63,047 nt of DNA from Defluviitaleaceae bacterium (GTDB taxonomy: Bacteria; Bacillota; Clostridia; Lachnospirales; WQUN01): NCBI GenBank assembly GCA_009786535.1, contig WQRX01000013.1, forward strand, positions 1 through 63,047. The letters are read 5' to 3'. Shown in pieces: positions 36,601 through 45,124 of this stretch (its first letter is position 1; each line of letters begins with the position of its first letter). The notes beneath the pieces were generated by a model. The model searched no databases and was not told the origin of the DNA. It was given only the letters and a program-made list of their open reading frames with translations. The position numbers and the translations under genes are program-made.

Positions 36601-37315
36601 TGAGCCGGCACAGCCCATTACAATTACTGCGCTAAACCCCGGGGAAAGCATAACCCTGTGGGTGCGCCCCCTTAGCGGGCTGCGGGCGGGCAACCATGTA
36701 GGTGCGCTCACCATTACGGCAAGCGGGGGAATACACCTCGCCGCAGTGCTGGATTTTACTGTAATAAGTGAAGCAATGCACGGCATCGCCGTTTACCCAA
36801 TGCAGGTACTGTTTAACGCCGCGCAAGCGGGGTATAACCCTGCAGAAATGGTACGCACGCTAACAATTATAAACACGGGCACGCAAGCCATAACCAACCT
36901 GCAAGCCAACTTCGAAAGCGGTGGAGTTTTTGAAATTGCTTCGCTTTTACCCGTAACCGTGACAACGGGTAGCGCAATTTCGGTTAATATACAGCCATTG
37001 GCGGACTTGCCCGTAAGGGATACGCCGTATACCGATGTGCTTGTACTTTCTGCCGATAATGATTTGCGCGTTGCCGTTCCGTTGCGCTTTAGCGTAGAGG
37101 CCGTGCCCGCAGAGGTAGTGCTTGGCGATTTAACGGGCACGGGCACGGTAACTATGGCGGATTTAATTCTTATGCTGCAATTTTTTGCCCGACCGAATAC
37201 TTCCATTAACCTAGCCGCCGCCGATGTAAACCAAGACGGCACCGTAGACATGGCAGACTTGATTTTATTCCTGCGGTTTTTCGCGCAACCCGACGTTGTG
37301 CTGGGTGCGCCATGA
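33698..37315 (+). CDS. Secreted multidomain protein: ALK-type glycine-rich domain, InlB-like repeats, VWA-like domain, C-terminal dockerin
   Basis: 1205 residues from the ATG at 33698 (AAGGATGG upstream). Signal peptide about 1-31. Residues about 45-345 match the ALK-type glycine-rich domain: YRFEAWGAAGGG, long Gly runs, VAGGGGGSGGG, then GGSNHV. Next come an InlB B-repeat (about 350-430: VTFNLNG...FRGWALN...LFAVWSPD) and further Bacterial-repeat units ('YHFTGWV', 'YRFSHWEV'), a VWA-like fold (about 705-870, starting VILLDVSAGSSA), two Ig-like beta repeats (about 930-1135), and a type I dockerin at the end. The second dockerin loop, DVNQDGTVDMAD, has all Ca2+ ligands; the first, DLTGTGTVTMAD, is weakened. 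It overlaps the cohesin gene by 4 nt, so the pair is translationally coupled. Role inferred: a large surface adhesin held by the cohesin protein. Confidence 0.85.
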   Translation: MRVFKKFLCCVLSVILVATSMPMQFASQVQAREPLGNGVFREIIGGYVTYTFEYVGQIQEITLQPGRYRFEAWGAAGGGVNGGRGGFASGEFTIDATRSIFVVVGGRGVDGDEGGERTTGLGLVPGHGGGDGGFNGGGGGGGRGLVPSFSASGGGGATHISNSSGNINNLEARSNIFIVAGGGGGSGGGRNYNDGADGGAAGVIGGRSGMRAGGHAGIIAGGAGIAGTYGGTVNQNGGAGGVGGGGNGANFPLADSFATSGDIGGGGGGGRRGGGGGGGWGGGGGALGFGNTPGGGGGGGGSNHVASSATHPRNINGNLEMPTPNGGYMPQGRQDNGLARVTVLEIFGVTDHIVTFNLNGAPAPIMPLASQRVADGGFATRPANPTWPSNYVFRGWALNANADPSDASAFFNFVNTPITQNTTLFAVWSPDVPPFTVTYGVFHGVSGQGHGHIRRTENVSGTRTTATITGINSGTILSFLATPDSGFRVRRWWVNGAPIDLTLNSQVIIVNGSYTVLVEFERIPYFVTLNTGAGGMAFGNVDGIPLALGVPASAITGQVVTFNAQPNVGYHFTGWVITPSGIPIQPSGALNPASHITMPAQNVVITATFAIEPEPRVTVQANAGGWAFGEVTAESRFIFQDHPTHVSPGRVVTLRADPEFLYRFSHWEVISGGYGVVLDPTANPATFTMPANNIIIEARFTPRERRHNVILLDVSAGSSAQVVTAGVQRASSLLACDFYIHEVAVVKFSAEVANVFNGFVNFINAPPVAGAVGAVNVPAMGSNMLLALQTAESLMPLSATGTGRIHVFSDGLVNLPRTQDPPLISGGGLNNPLTTRRFRMQDYLFWRQANVAVEKAESLHPAFYIETVFVPSPASNAEMPFINRFMYYLAHGPSNLSPVPELLYIVYTPAPPVILPPIYEATLSRTHIAFPYAVEGYDNTALMQSIIFTNTGNQPINYLDAHVSIGGFEPAQPITITALNPGESITLWVRPLSGLRAGNHVGALTITASGGIHLAAVLDFTVISEAMHGIAVYPMQVLFNAAQAGYNPAEMVRTLTIINTGTQAITNLQANFESGGVFEIASLLPVTVTTGSAISVNIQPLADLPVRDTPYTDVLVLSADNDLRVAVPLRFSVEAVPAEVVLGDLTGTGTVTMADLILMLQFFARPNTSINLAAADVNQDGTVDMADLILFLRFFAQPDVVLGAP

Positions 37316-38172
37316 AGCGCGTACTCGCATTCATAACCGCCGTGGTACTTGCGGCGGCGCTGCTGCCCGTACGGGTAACGGCGACCACCGACTTGACCTT
37401 TACCGTTGGGTCGGTAAATGCCGTTACGCGGGGAGGCACAGTAAGTATTCCCGTGATGGTAAGCAACAACACGGGCTTTACTGCCGTGGGCTTGGTGCTA
37501 ACGTTTAACCCAAATGTGCTGGAAATTACAGGCGTAACGCCCCTTACGGCACAAATGCCGCTTAACGCGCAGTTTGCGCTTACCGGCACACCGGGTACGC
37601 AATGGATACACATGGTAAACACAAATCTGGTGGACTGGTACGGCAACGGTCCGCTGTTAAACATTAATTTTACCGTGTCGGCAAATGCGCCACTTGGGGC
37701 AAGCAATATTGGGCTTGCGTTTACTACTGCACCCAGCGGAGCGCCCGCAAACGCCAACGGCGATATTCTGCACAGCGCAATAACCATCGACGGAAGCATT
37801 ACCGTAATTGAGCCAACGCCAACGCTCACGTCGGAACCCACTCCAACCCCCGCGCCTGTGCAGCATTTTTTTATTCCCATTCCGGCAACAATGCCAACAC
37901 CTTCGCCTACGCCTGTGCCGGTGGTTGACACAATGCCGCCCGCCGTCGTGCAGAATATTTTTATCGGTCAAGCCTATACCCCCGCTGCACAGGAAGCCGC
38001 CGTCATTACGCCCACCGCCCCCGCTACGGTTGCCGTTTTTGGGGCAGTGCCGCAAACGGGCGCGCCTGCTGTAACGGGGATATGGATTGCGCTGGGTAGT
38101 AGTTTTTTCGCATCGGTAATCCTGTGGGGACGTGTAATCTACGTGTTTAAAAGGAAGCGTAACCATGGCTAA
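37312..38172 (+). CDS. Cohesin-domain surface protein with sortase-type sorting signal (single-cohesin scaffoldin)
   Basis: 286 residues. Signal peptide about 1-24; cohesin domain about 25-165 (VNAVTRGGTVSIPVMVSNN, LTFNPNVLEITGV, ending ITIDGSITV), as in type I cohesins that bind dockerins. A Pro/Thr linker follows (about 168-205), then the C-terminal sorting signal VPQTG (LPXTG-like), a hydrophobic segment and the basic tail KRKRNHG. So it should be cut after Thr by a sortase and linked to peptidoglycan. The start overlaps the dockerin gene (ATGA) and its end overlaps the sortase gene by 8 nt. The only cohesin in the window. Confidence 0.85.
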   Translation: MKRVLAFITAVVLAAALLPVRVTATTDLTFTVGSVNAVTRGGTVSIPVMVSNNTGFTAVGLVLTFNPNVLEITGVTPLTAQMPLNAQFALTGTPGTQWIHMVNTNLVDWYGNGPLLNINFTVSANAPLGASNIGLAFTTAPSGAPANANGDILHSAITIDGSITVIEPTPTLTSEPTPTPAPVQHFFIPIPATMPTPSPTPVPVVDTMPPAVVQNIFIGQAYTPAAQEAAVITPTAPATVAVFGAVPQTGAPAVTGIWIALGSSFFASVILWGRVIYVFKRKRNHG

Positions 38173-38986
38173 GCGCAGGAAAAATATACAGCCCATTTAC
38201 CCCTATAACCCGCTGGAAGAAAATCCCGCCCCCACCGACGAGCCCGCCCCCGTTAAAAATACGCATACCCGCTTGCTTGTTTGCCTTGCTGTTTTTGCCA
38301 CCGCGTGTACGGTTATTTTTGTTGCGTTTGTACTCCAACATATTACGGCGCACAGCCATTCGCGCAATGAAAATAATGCCCTGCGCCAAATGGCGGTGCG
38401 CTTTGACGTTGGAAGCGATACGTACATGCCTTCCCCTGTATTGGCAACGCATATCCATGCCTTTGATGCGCTAATGCGTGAAATTAACCCCAACTTCGTA
38501 TGCTGGATACGCATCGAAGGCACGCGCATCGACTACCCCGTAGTACGTGCGCAGGATAACGAGCGTTATCTGACCCTCACCTTCACAGGTACATACAACG
38601 AAAACGGCGCGGTTTTTATGGATTACCGAAACACGGGAGATTTTGTACCGCACCTGATTATTTACGGGCATAACACTCGCTACGGTACGATGTTTAGCGA
38701 CCTGCACCGTTTTTTGTGCGCGCAATTTTTGGCACAGCACAACACAATTTCCCTAATCATAAACGGCGAAGTGGTGGAATATAAAATATTTTGCGCCCGC
38801 CGAACGGATATATACGACCCTGCGTTTTTTCTGGATTTTACCGAAGCGGGCGCGTTTCATGATTTCTTGGCGCGCATCAATGCCCCCGAAAATGCGGTGC
38901 AAATCCTTACCCTTTCCACCTGTGTAAGCGGAAATAACATAAACGAGCGCGTGCTTGTGCAGGGCGCGCTAATTAGAAAGGAATAG
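38165..38986 (+). CDS. Class B sortase
   Basis: 273 residues. A proline-rich cytoplasmic N-terminus (about 1-35), one membrane helix (about 37-60) and a sortase domain with catalytic His in IIYGHNTR, Cys in LSTCVSG and Arg in NERVLVQG. The YGHN and TLSTC contexts are those of SrtB-like enzymes. Overlaps the cohesin gene by 8 nt, so that protein is the obvious substrate (sorting motif VPQTG). It attaches substrates to cell-wall crossbridges on the outer surface. Confidence 0.93.
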   Translation: MAKRRKNIQPIYPYNPLEENPAPTDEPAPVKNTHTRLLVCLAVFATACTVIFVAFVLQHITAHSHSRNENNALRQMAVRFDVGSDTYMPSPVLATHIHAFDALMREINPNFVCWIRIEGTRIDYPVVRAQDNERYLTLTFTGTYNENGAVFMDYRNTGDFVPHLIIYGHNTRYGTMFSDLHRFLCAQFLAQHNTISLIINGEVVEYKIFCARRTDIYDPAFFLDFTEAGAFHDFLARINAPENAVQILTLSTCVSGNNINERVLVQGALIRKE

Positions 38987-38991
38987 TACAG

Positions 38992-39198
38992 ATGAAGCGA
39001 AAAGTAAAATTGCATTTGCTGGTAGATGTAAGTGCCGCCGCCCGCGCTGCGGAAATATTATCCGCACAGGGCATGAACCTAAGCGAAGCCGTAAATTTAA
39101 TGCTGCATCAAGTATGTATTGCGCAGGGTCTGCCTTTCGAGATAAGAAAAACTTATAAATCCATGGAAGAATTGTGGGTAGATTTGCCAAAAGCGTAA
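38992..39198 (+). CDS. RelB/DinJ-like ribbon-helix-helix antitoxin, no adjacent toxin
   Basis: 68 residues. VKLHLLVDVSAAARAAEILSA followed by GMNLSEAVNLML is the RelB/DinJ ribbon-helix-helix pattern, and the C-terminus SMEELWVDL resembles a toxin-binding tail. AAGGA precedes the ATG. It lies 5 nt after the sortase stop. No RelE/YafQ-like toxin follows; the next gene is a cNMP-domain protein. It may be an orphan antitoxin or a local transcription regulator. Confidence 0.65.
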   Translation: MKRKVKLHLLVDVSAAARAAEILSAQGMNLSEAVNLMLHQVCIAQGLPFEIRKTYKSMEELWVDLPKA

Positions 39199-39211
39199 TT
39201 TCTGTTACAAT
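39184..39211 (+). promoter_or_regulatory. Probable promoter of the cNMP-domain gene
   Basis: TTGCCA (39184-39189), a 16-nt spacer and TACAAT (39206-39211), 31 nt before the start codon at 39243; overlaps the end of the antitoxin gene. Confidence 0.5.
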
Positions 39212-39242
39212 TCCCGTATCATAAGGAAAGAGGCGATATCCT

Positions 39243-41510
39243 ATGCCAGTAATGGAATTTAAGCAAGGCACGCCCATATGCGTAATGGGCGACCCTATGC
39301 AAAATTTATTTATCATCACCAAGGGCAGTGCGTCGGCTACGTTTAGCGGCCGTACCTTCCGCCTGGAGCAGGGCAACGTAATAGGCTTGGGTGCAATTAG
39401 CACAGGTTCATATAACGTTACATACACCGCCACCAGTGATGTAACAGCGTACACCTACCCCTGCGACAGCTTCGAAACGCTGGATATGCTCCTCAAGGAA
39501 AAACCCGACGTTGCGTACATGCTTGTTAATTCCCTATGCCGCGTAATTGTGGATTATCTGGGGTATTGGATGCACCTGCGTAAGGAAGCGGATAGCGCGT
39601 TTTCGGTCATTTCCAGCGCTTTTCCGCAGTACCAGCAGTTGTGCAGTAAATACGCCTTCGCCTCTAAGCAGTTGCCGGGCTTTACCGATATCGTCGCTCC
39701 CGAAGCGGGCGCAGTAGAGCGCTGGATGGACGACTATTACAACCAAATAAAAGAACTTGAGCCTGCTATCGGTAAAACGATTTTCAAACAATTCGGCATT
39801 GCGTCGGGCTTTTTGCGCAAAGGCGCGGTAGATGTGGTAGCCGTTTTTCATGCCTGTGAAGACTTGGAAGACTATTTAAAGCATATTGCCCACTTCTACG
39901 TAAACGCAGAAGAAAAAGACATGCTTTCGTTGATAAGCGAATTGCATATAAATTCTATGAACATTAAAGGCGCGGACGCGACCGTAACCGCATTAATGGC
40001 GCGCTTGACCACCACGATTTCAAATATGACGGCAATTTCCGCCTCTTCCTACCAAGGGCGGCTTACGGAATATACGCAGAAAGTGACTAAACTGCGCAGC
40101 TCTGCCACTGTAAGCGACGATGTGCCCGACGCCGGCCGTCCTAAGCAAAACCTTGCCGACTCCATGTCCGTTATTCTTGAATATTCAGGCATGGCGGAAG
40201 AGGTTGCCAACGTATTTGCCCGCAAAGTACAAGAATTTACGGCAATGCATGACCGCGCTTCTACCGAGGACGATGTGTACAAAATACGCCGCGAGCTAAT
40301 CAAGGAATTTTACCCCATTTATACCAATGTAATGACGAAATACATCAAAGACCCCACCCCGCCCACCGTGGTAAAAATGTTCTTGGAGTTCGGCTATATC
40401 GACCCCGAGCTTGCAGGTCATGCAAATGCGGATTATTTGTATTCTATTGTAGACACGATGGGCGGCAATACCGACCAAGGCGTATATACGATTTTGGAAT
40501 GGATGACCGCCATCTACAAAGGTACAAAAGAGCCCAGTCGGGATGAATCTGACCTTGACTGGCCAAGCTGGCTGCAAGACCAAAAACAAACGGGCGAAAT
40601 TACCGCCGAAAAAGCCGCCGCCATGTTAAACGACCAAGCGGCAAAATTAAAGTTTGAATTAGAAAATGTATTCCCCATTGCCAACCGTATGACAGCAGGG
40701 CGTGCAACTACCTTCTGCCCGCTGTTCAGCGACCATACGCTGCAGCGTAACTTGGAAGAATCGCTGGTTACGCCCGCACGCATTAAAGAAACCTTTGACG
40801 AAATACTTTCCGTAGACCCTGCCGCCTTCCACCGCCCCGTAATTTACGAAAACGAAGCGCTGGGCATCGCCAAAGAAAATGTAAACCAGCAAATAATGCC
40901 TAATATTATCCTTATGCCCAACGTAGGGCTGCGCGGCGCAATGTGGCAAGACATTGAAGGTCGCAAACGCAATACGCCGGGGCGCGTATTTATGCCTATT
41001 TTCCTGCCGATTGACCTTAAAAATTTGCTTATGCGCATTACAGGCGAATTCCGTTGGGAAATGTGCAAGCGTATCATGGGTATGCGCTGGAACGACCTTT
41101 CCGACCCGTCACTCACCGCAGAATACTGCGATTACTTGCAATTCTATCGTTCCAACCGCGACCTTTCCGCCGAGGTAAAGGTAGAAGTAAAGCAGGAGCT
41201 GGTGCGTGCGCGCAACAACTACCGTACGGTATTTGTAAACAATTATGTAGAATGGCTATTGTATGAGTCGAACGGTTCGCCGCGCTTAACCAAGGTAGCG
41301 CGCCGCATATTGATGATTTACTGCACCTTCCCCGCCGCTACCCGCGAAAAAATCGCCAACAATCCCCAATATGCCGACCCGCTAAAGCAATTCGAACTGC
41401 GCAACAAACAGAAAATACAGCACTGGACACGTCTAATCAACAAAATAGAACAAGGCGGCAAGCCGGTACCAAAGGAATTTACGGACGAAATAGCGTTTAT
41501 AAAGGCGTAG
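39243..41510 (+). CDS. Large cyclic-nucleotide-binding-domain protein of unknown function
   Basis: 755 residues. The N-terminal 120 residues form a cNMP-binding (cupin-like) domain (FKQGTPICVMGDPMQNLFIITKGSA), but the phosphate-binding cassette RTxS is not clearly present. The rest is a long, mostly helical region with no recognised domain; no helix-turn-helix, membrane segment or kinase motif is seen. It resembles proteins annotated simply as cNMP-binding in Lachnospiraceae-type genomes. Single-gene unit with its own promoter and terminator; role unknown. Confidence 0.75.
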   Translation: MPVMEFKQGTPICVMGDPMQNLFIITKGSASATFSGRTFRLEQGNVIGLGAISTGSYNVTYTATSDVTAYTYPCDSFETLDMLLKEKPDVAYMLVNSLCRVIVDYLGYWMHLRKEADSAFSVISSAFPQYQQLCSKYAFASKQLPGFTDIVAPEAGAVERWMDDYYNQIKELEPAIGKTIFKQFGIASGFLRKGAVDVVAVFHACEDLEDYLKHIAHFYVNAEEKDMLSLISELHINSMNIKGADATVTALMARLTTTISNMTAISASSYQGRLTEYTQKVTKLRSSATVSDDVPDAGRPKQNLADSMSVILEYSGMAEEVANVFARKVQEFTAMHDRASTEDDVYKIRRELIKEFYPIYTNVMTKYIKDPTPPTVVKMFLEFGYIDPELAGHANADYLYSIVDTMGGNTDQGVYTILEWMTAIYKGTKEPSRDESDLDWPSWLQDQKQTGEITAEKAAAMLNDQAAKLKFELENVFPIANRMTAGRATTFCPLFSDHTLQRNLEESLVTPARIKETFDEILSVDPAAFHRPVIYENEALGIAKENVNQQIMPNIILMPNVGLRGAMWQDIEGRKRNTPGRVFMPIFLPIDLKNLLMRITGEFRWEMCKRIMGMRWNDLSDPSLTAEYCDYLQFYRSNRDLSAEVKVEVKQELVRARNNYRTVFVNNYVEWLLYESNGSPRLTKVARRILMIYCTFPAATREKIANNPQYADPLKQFELRNKQKIQHWTRLINKIEQGGKPVPKEFTDEIAFIKA

Positions 41511-41537
41511 TTTTGCCCACTGTTTGCGATAAGTGTA

Positions 41538-41570
41538 AAAAAAATCCCCGCGTTGTGCAGGGGATTTTTT
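41538..41570. terminator. Bidirectional intrinsic terminator
   Basis: Stem AAAATCCCC / GGGGATTTT with a 10-nt loop, flanked by A- and T-runs. It lies between convergent genes ending at 41510 and 41606. Confidence 0.9.
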
Positions 41571-41605
41571 ATTAGAACGACAAGTCTGCGGGGGTGCGGT
41601 AGTGG

Positions 41606-42772
41606 TTATTCCATCACTTCAAAGTTATTGATATGCACTTGCCCGTGTTGTGAGTAGGCATTATTCATGCCTGCTACTTGGCGGAAGAAGCTAAGGGGTA
41701 CATAAATGCGTCCATCTGCATTAATGGGAGCAGATGCAAGGGTTACGGTATTGCCGTTTGCATAAACAGTACGTTCCCCTGCGGCGAAGGAAACTTCGCC
41801 CCATGCGCCGTCTAACAATACGCGGCCGTTTTCCCAACGGATAGAAATGTTAGGGTCAAGTACTTCCGCTACGGCGCGCAAGGGTACATGGGTAAGGAAT
41901 TCGCCGTCGGCGGAATGGGCAACCACACCTGCCAAAGGCATACCATTTACTGTAACACCGTCCATATAACCATGGATAACATGGTGAACAGCAGGCTCTC
42001 CTATGCCCCGGCGTTCATCCAAATCGGCATAACCCCAGCCCATGTCCGAGATATCACCAATAGGGGGGACAATGCCAATATAACCTAAATCCATGTCCGA
42101 AATATCGCCGATGGGATGTACGGCAATTTCATACATAACGATGATTTTTTGCGGGGCAAAAATGAGGGGCGGCATAGAGCGGGAAGCTAAATCATACACC
42201 ACCACCAACAAGCGGTCGTTTAAGTCCCAATCCGATGCATCTTGCCCGCCTTGGGAAATAACGGTCGTTCCGGGGTTGTTGGCGTTAAGACGGCGAAAGC
42301 CGTCATGGCTAATCATTTCCGTGTTGCCGTCGTAGGTTTCTACGGTGGTGAAGCGGTCTACATAAATAGAAGCATCGTATTGTTCGCGGTTTACGATAAC
42401 CGTTGCCGCGTACTGGGGCGGGTAGATGAGAATCATGGGCATGTTATTATCAAAGAAGCCCGTGATGGTGTCGCCAAGCTGGGGTTTTTCACCTAAAAAG
42501 AAGGTGTTAGGGGTAACGTTAAAATACGCACCGCTAAAAGTTAACGTAGCTCCTTCGTCATTCATGCTGCTGTAGCCGATGCCGATGCGTTTGCCTGCTT
42601 CGTGTTCATCAATACTGGTTACTACGCCCGTTACGCTGTTGAAGTTAGGCCATTCGCGCACGTCGAGGAATAGGTCGCCTGCGTCTGCTTCAAAGGCGAA
42701 GGCGGGAAGGGCAACGGTAAATGCCATTACGGCGGCGAGTAAAAACGCCAGTGCTTTTTTTGTTTGCTTCAT
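41606..42772 (-). CDS. Secreted protein with copper-amine-oxidase N-terminal (stalk) domain
   Basis: 388 residues from the ATG at 42772 (AGGAG upstream). Signal peptide about 1-28 (ALPAFAFEA). The first 220 residues form a beta-rich domain of unknown type. The C-terminal 110 residues are a copper-amine-oxidase N-like domain: PLRAVAEVLDPNISIRWENGRV, then GRIYVPLSFFRQVAG. That domain is common in cell-surface proteins of Clostridia and is probably for wall attachment; no oxidase is implied. Monocistronic. Confidence 0.8.
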   Translation of the reverse strand: MKQTKKALAFLLAAVMAFTVALPAFAFEADAGDLFLDVREWPNFNSVTGVVTSIDEHEAGKRIGIGYSSMNDEGATLTFSGAYFNVTPNTFFLGEKPQLGDTITGFFDNNMPMILIYPPQYAATVIVNREQYDASIYVDRFTTVETYDGNTEMISHDGFRRLNANNPGTTVISQGGQDASDWDLNDRLLVVVYDLASRSMPPLIFAPQKIIVMYEIAVHPIGDISDMDLGYIGIVPPIGDISDMGWGYADLDERRGIGEPAVHHVIHGYMDGVTVNGMPLAGVVAHSADGEFLTHVPLRAVAEVLDPNISIRWENGRVLLDGAWGEVSFAAGERTVYANGNTVTLASAPINADGRIYVPLSFFRQVAGMNNAYSQHGQVHINNFEVME

Positions 42773-42925
42773 TTTTTCATGCTCCTTTTTGTTTGTTATT
42801 TGCATTCTACCCCACAGGACGGACTTGTAGGCATAAAGTTTTATGCGGTAATAAAATTGTAACTTTCCTAGTATACATAAATGGCAGTCAATTATGCAAA
42901 ATTTCCCTTCAAGGAGGAACACAGA

Positions 42926-43567
42926 ATGAAAAAATTGCTTTTACTATGCGCGGCGGCGTTGGTTTTGCTGCTTACGGCGTGCAGTGCAGACGGTCTGCGC
43001 GGTCCGGGAACGGCAGAGGAATTAAGCGCGTTTGAAAAAATCCAGCGTATGTTAGTGCAACTGCATTCGTACCGCGCTATCGCCACGGTGGAATACCGCG
43101 CAAATAAAGGAAGTAACATTTACGAAACCGTACACCACGCCCGCATTACGGGTGAATACCGCGTGGAAGTTACGGGACCTGAACACGTAGCGGGCAATAT
43201 AACCGTAAATAACGGGCAAAGTATTATGCAATTTAATGCCCGTGTAGAAGGGCGCATTGCCGTTCCCGTAGAGGAAACCCCCGAGCGCAGTGAAATTTTC
43301 CTTACTACGTTTATCCGCAATTATTTGCAATCACAAGAAGTGAGCGTAATGGTTGCCGATATGGACGAAGGCGTACGCACCGTGCTTGAAGCCGTAGTGC
43401 CCGGTAACCACCCGTACTTAGCGCTTGCACGCCTATGGGTAGACAATGAAACACTGCTTCCTGTACAGTTAATTATCTTTGACCCCGACGGGGCAGAAAG
43501 GATAATAATTACCTACCACGCGTTTGAAATGAATGTGGTACTTGATGATGCGCTGTTTTCATTGTAG
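42926..43567 (+). CDS. GerS-like (LolA-fold) lipoprotein
   Basis: 213 residues from the ATG at 42926 with AAGGAGG upstream. Signal peptide with lipobox LLLTAC. The body resembles LolA-fold lipoproteins (AFEKIQRMLVQLHSYRA, ending DDALFSL). In Clostridioides difficile the germination lipoprotein GerS is encoded next to an alanine racemase; the same pair occurs here, 9 nt apart, so a role in cortex modification or germination is inferred from context and fold, not shown. Confidence 0.65.
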   Translation: MKKLLLLCAAALVLLLTACSADGLRGPGTAEELSAFEKIQRMLVQLHSYRAIATVEYRANKGSNIYETVHHARITGEYRVEVTGPEHVAGNITVNNGQSIMQFNARVEGRIAVPVEETPERSEIFLTTFIRNYLQSQEVSVMVADMDEGVRTVLEAVVPGNHPYLALARLWVDNETLLPVQLIIFDPDGAERIIITYHAFEMNVVLDDALFSL

Positions 43568-43576
43568 AATGGTTGC

Positions 43577-44728
43577 ATGAACTACAGACGCGTGTGGGCG
43601 GAGATAAATCTTGCCCATATTGCCCGCAATTTGCGTGCGGTGAAGGGGATAATCCCACCCGATACACATTTTATGGGCATAGTAAAAGCCGATGGCTATG
43701 GTCACGGCTTGGTAGAAGCCGCAAAAACCATGCTGGCTGGCGGGGCAAATTCCCTTGGCGTTGCCATATGTGAAGAAGGCATAGCCCTGCGGGAGGCGGG
43801 TATTACCGCGCCCATTCTTATTATGGGCTTTACCCCGGCGCCTCTGCTAAGCGAAGCCGTATGGCGCGAGCTTACGCAAACGGTTTTTTCATTAGAAGGG
43901 GCGCGCGCGCTGTCGGCAACGGCGCGGCAGTTAAACAAACGGGCGAAGGTACATATAAAAATTGATACGGGCATGAGTCGGTTAGGTTTCCTCCCAAAAG
44001 AGGAGAGTATTCACGCAATATGTGAAATTGCCCGCGACCCGCAGCTGGAAGTAGAAGGAATTTACACGCACTGTGCCACTTCCGACGCGTTAGACAATAC
44101 TTTCGTGTACGAGCAGCAAACCCGTTTCGCGTGGGTTGTAACGGAATTGGAGAAACGAAATTTACGTGTGTCGCTTAAACATATGGCGAATTCTGGCGCT
44201 GTGGCGCAAGGTTTGTTGCCTGTATATCCGCAAGGTTTGACATTAGACGCGGTGCGGGTTGGGATATTATTATATGGGCTTCCCCCTTCCCACGAAATGG
44301 AAGAGGTGTGTAAGCCGTTAAACCTACAACCCGCAATGCGTTTATACGCGCAGGTGAGTATGGTAAAGCAATTAGCGGAAGGCGTGGGCATTAGCTACGG
44401 TCATTTGTTTAAAACAAAACGCCCTACCACCATTGCGGTTATACCCGTTGGGTATGCCGACGGCTACCCGCGAAGGCTTACCCATGGCGGGCGAGTGCTG
44501 ATAAGAGGCAAATTTGCCCCCATTGTAGGCGCGATATGTATGGACCAATGTATGGTAGATGTAACCGATATAGAAGGCGTTAAAGCGGGCGATACGGTGA
44601 CAATGCTTGGCAGCACCAGCGAAGGCATAGGTGCAGACGATTTAGCCGACATAGTTGGCACAATTAGCTACGAAATCATTTGTGGAATTGGAAAACGTGT
44701 TCCGCGGGTGTATATAAATGGAAATTAG
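43577..44728 (+). CDS. alr: Alanine racemase
   Basis: 383 residues, usual length. The PLP lysine motif is VKADGYGHG, and the catalytic Tyr lies in ISYGHLF. Further family patterns are HIKIDTGMSRLGF and VGYADGYPR. Interconverts L- and D-alanine for peptidoglycan. A weak ribosome binding site, so likely coupled to the GerS-like gene upstream. It is followed by mazF without an intervening antitoxin. Confidence 0.97.
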   Translation: MNYRRVWAEINLAHIARNLRAVKGIIPPDTHFMGIVKADGYGHGLVEAAKTMLAGGANSLGVAICEEGIALREAGITAPILIMGFTPAPLLSEAVWRELTQTVFSLEGARALSATARQLNKRAKVHIKIDTGMSRLGFLPKEESIHAICEIARDPQLEVEGIYTHCATSDALDNTFVYEQQTRFAWVVTELEKRNLRVSLKHMANSGAVAQGLLPVYPQGLTLDAVRVGILLYGLPPSHEMEEVCKPLNLQPAMRLYAQVSMVKQLAEGVGISYGHLFKTKRPTTIAVIPVGYADGYPRRLTHGGRVLIRGKFAPIVGAICMDQCMVDVTDIEGVKAGDTVTMLGSTSEGIGADDLADIVGTISYEIICGIGKRVPRVYINGN

Positions 44729-44761
44729 GGGCGATACTGCATGCATAAGGAGGTGAAAAAG

Positions 44762-45124
44762 ATGCAACAATTCAAACATACCGTAAGGCGCGGCGATATC
44801 TTTTATGCGGATTTAAGCCCTGTGGTAGGCTCGGAGCAGGGGGGCGTGCGTCCTGTACTTGTAATTCAAAACGACGTGGGTAATCGTTATTCGCCTACCG
44901 TTATTTGCGCGGCAATTACTTCCCAAATCGGTAAAGCCAAGCTGCCCACGCATATAGAGATAGATTCTATTACTTCCACCTTGGTGAAGGATTCTGTTAT
45001 ACTGCTTGAACAAATTCGTACCATCGACAAAAAACGCCTGCGCGAAAAAATCTGCTGGCTGGACGAGAACGTTATGCGCCGTGTAGACAAAGCGTTATTG
45101 GTGAGTGTGGGGTTACATAGCTAA
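44762..45124 (+). CDS. mazF: MazF/NdoA (PemK-type) endoribonuclease toxin without a MazE partner
   Basis: 120 residues from the ATG at 44762 with AAGGAGG upstream. Conserved residues: [21 protein letters not shown] (catalytic Arg) and CAAITSQ (catalytic Thr). It cuts mRNA at short recognition sequences. In Bacillus and most Clostridia the antitoxin gene lies between alr and mazF; here only 33 nt separate alr and mazF, so no antitoxin is encoded there. Its stop codon overlaps the next start by 1 nt. Confidence 0.95.
   Translation: MQQFKHTVRRGDIFYADLSPVVGSEQGGVRPVLVIQNDVGNRYSPTVICAAITSQIGKAKLPTHIEIDSITSTLVKDSVILLEQIRTIDKKRLREKICWLDENVMRRVDKALLVSVGLHS

Noticed and set aside
37206..37931. Long open frame antisense to the dockerin end and cohesin gene
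   Set aside because: It mirrors codons of the clear cohesin gene and lacks translation signals.
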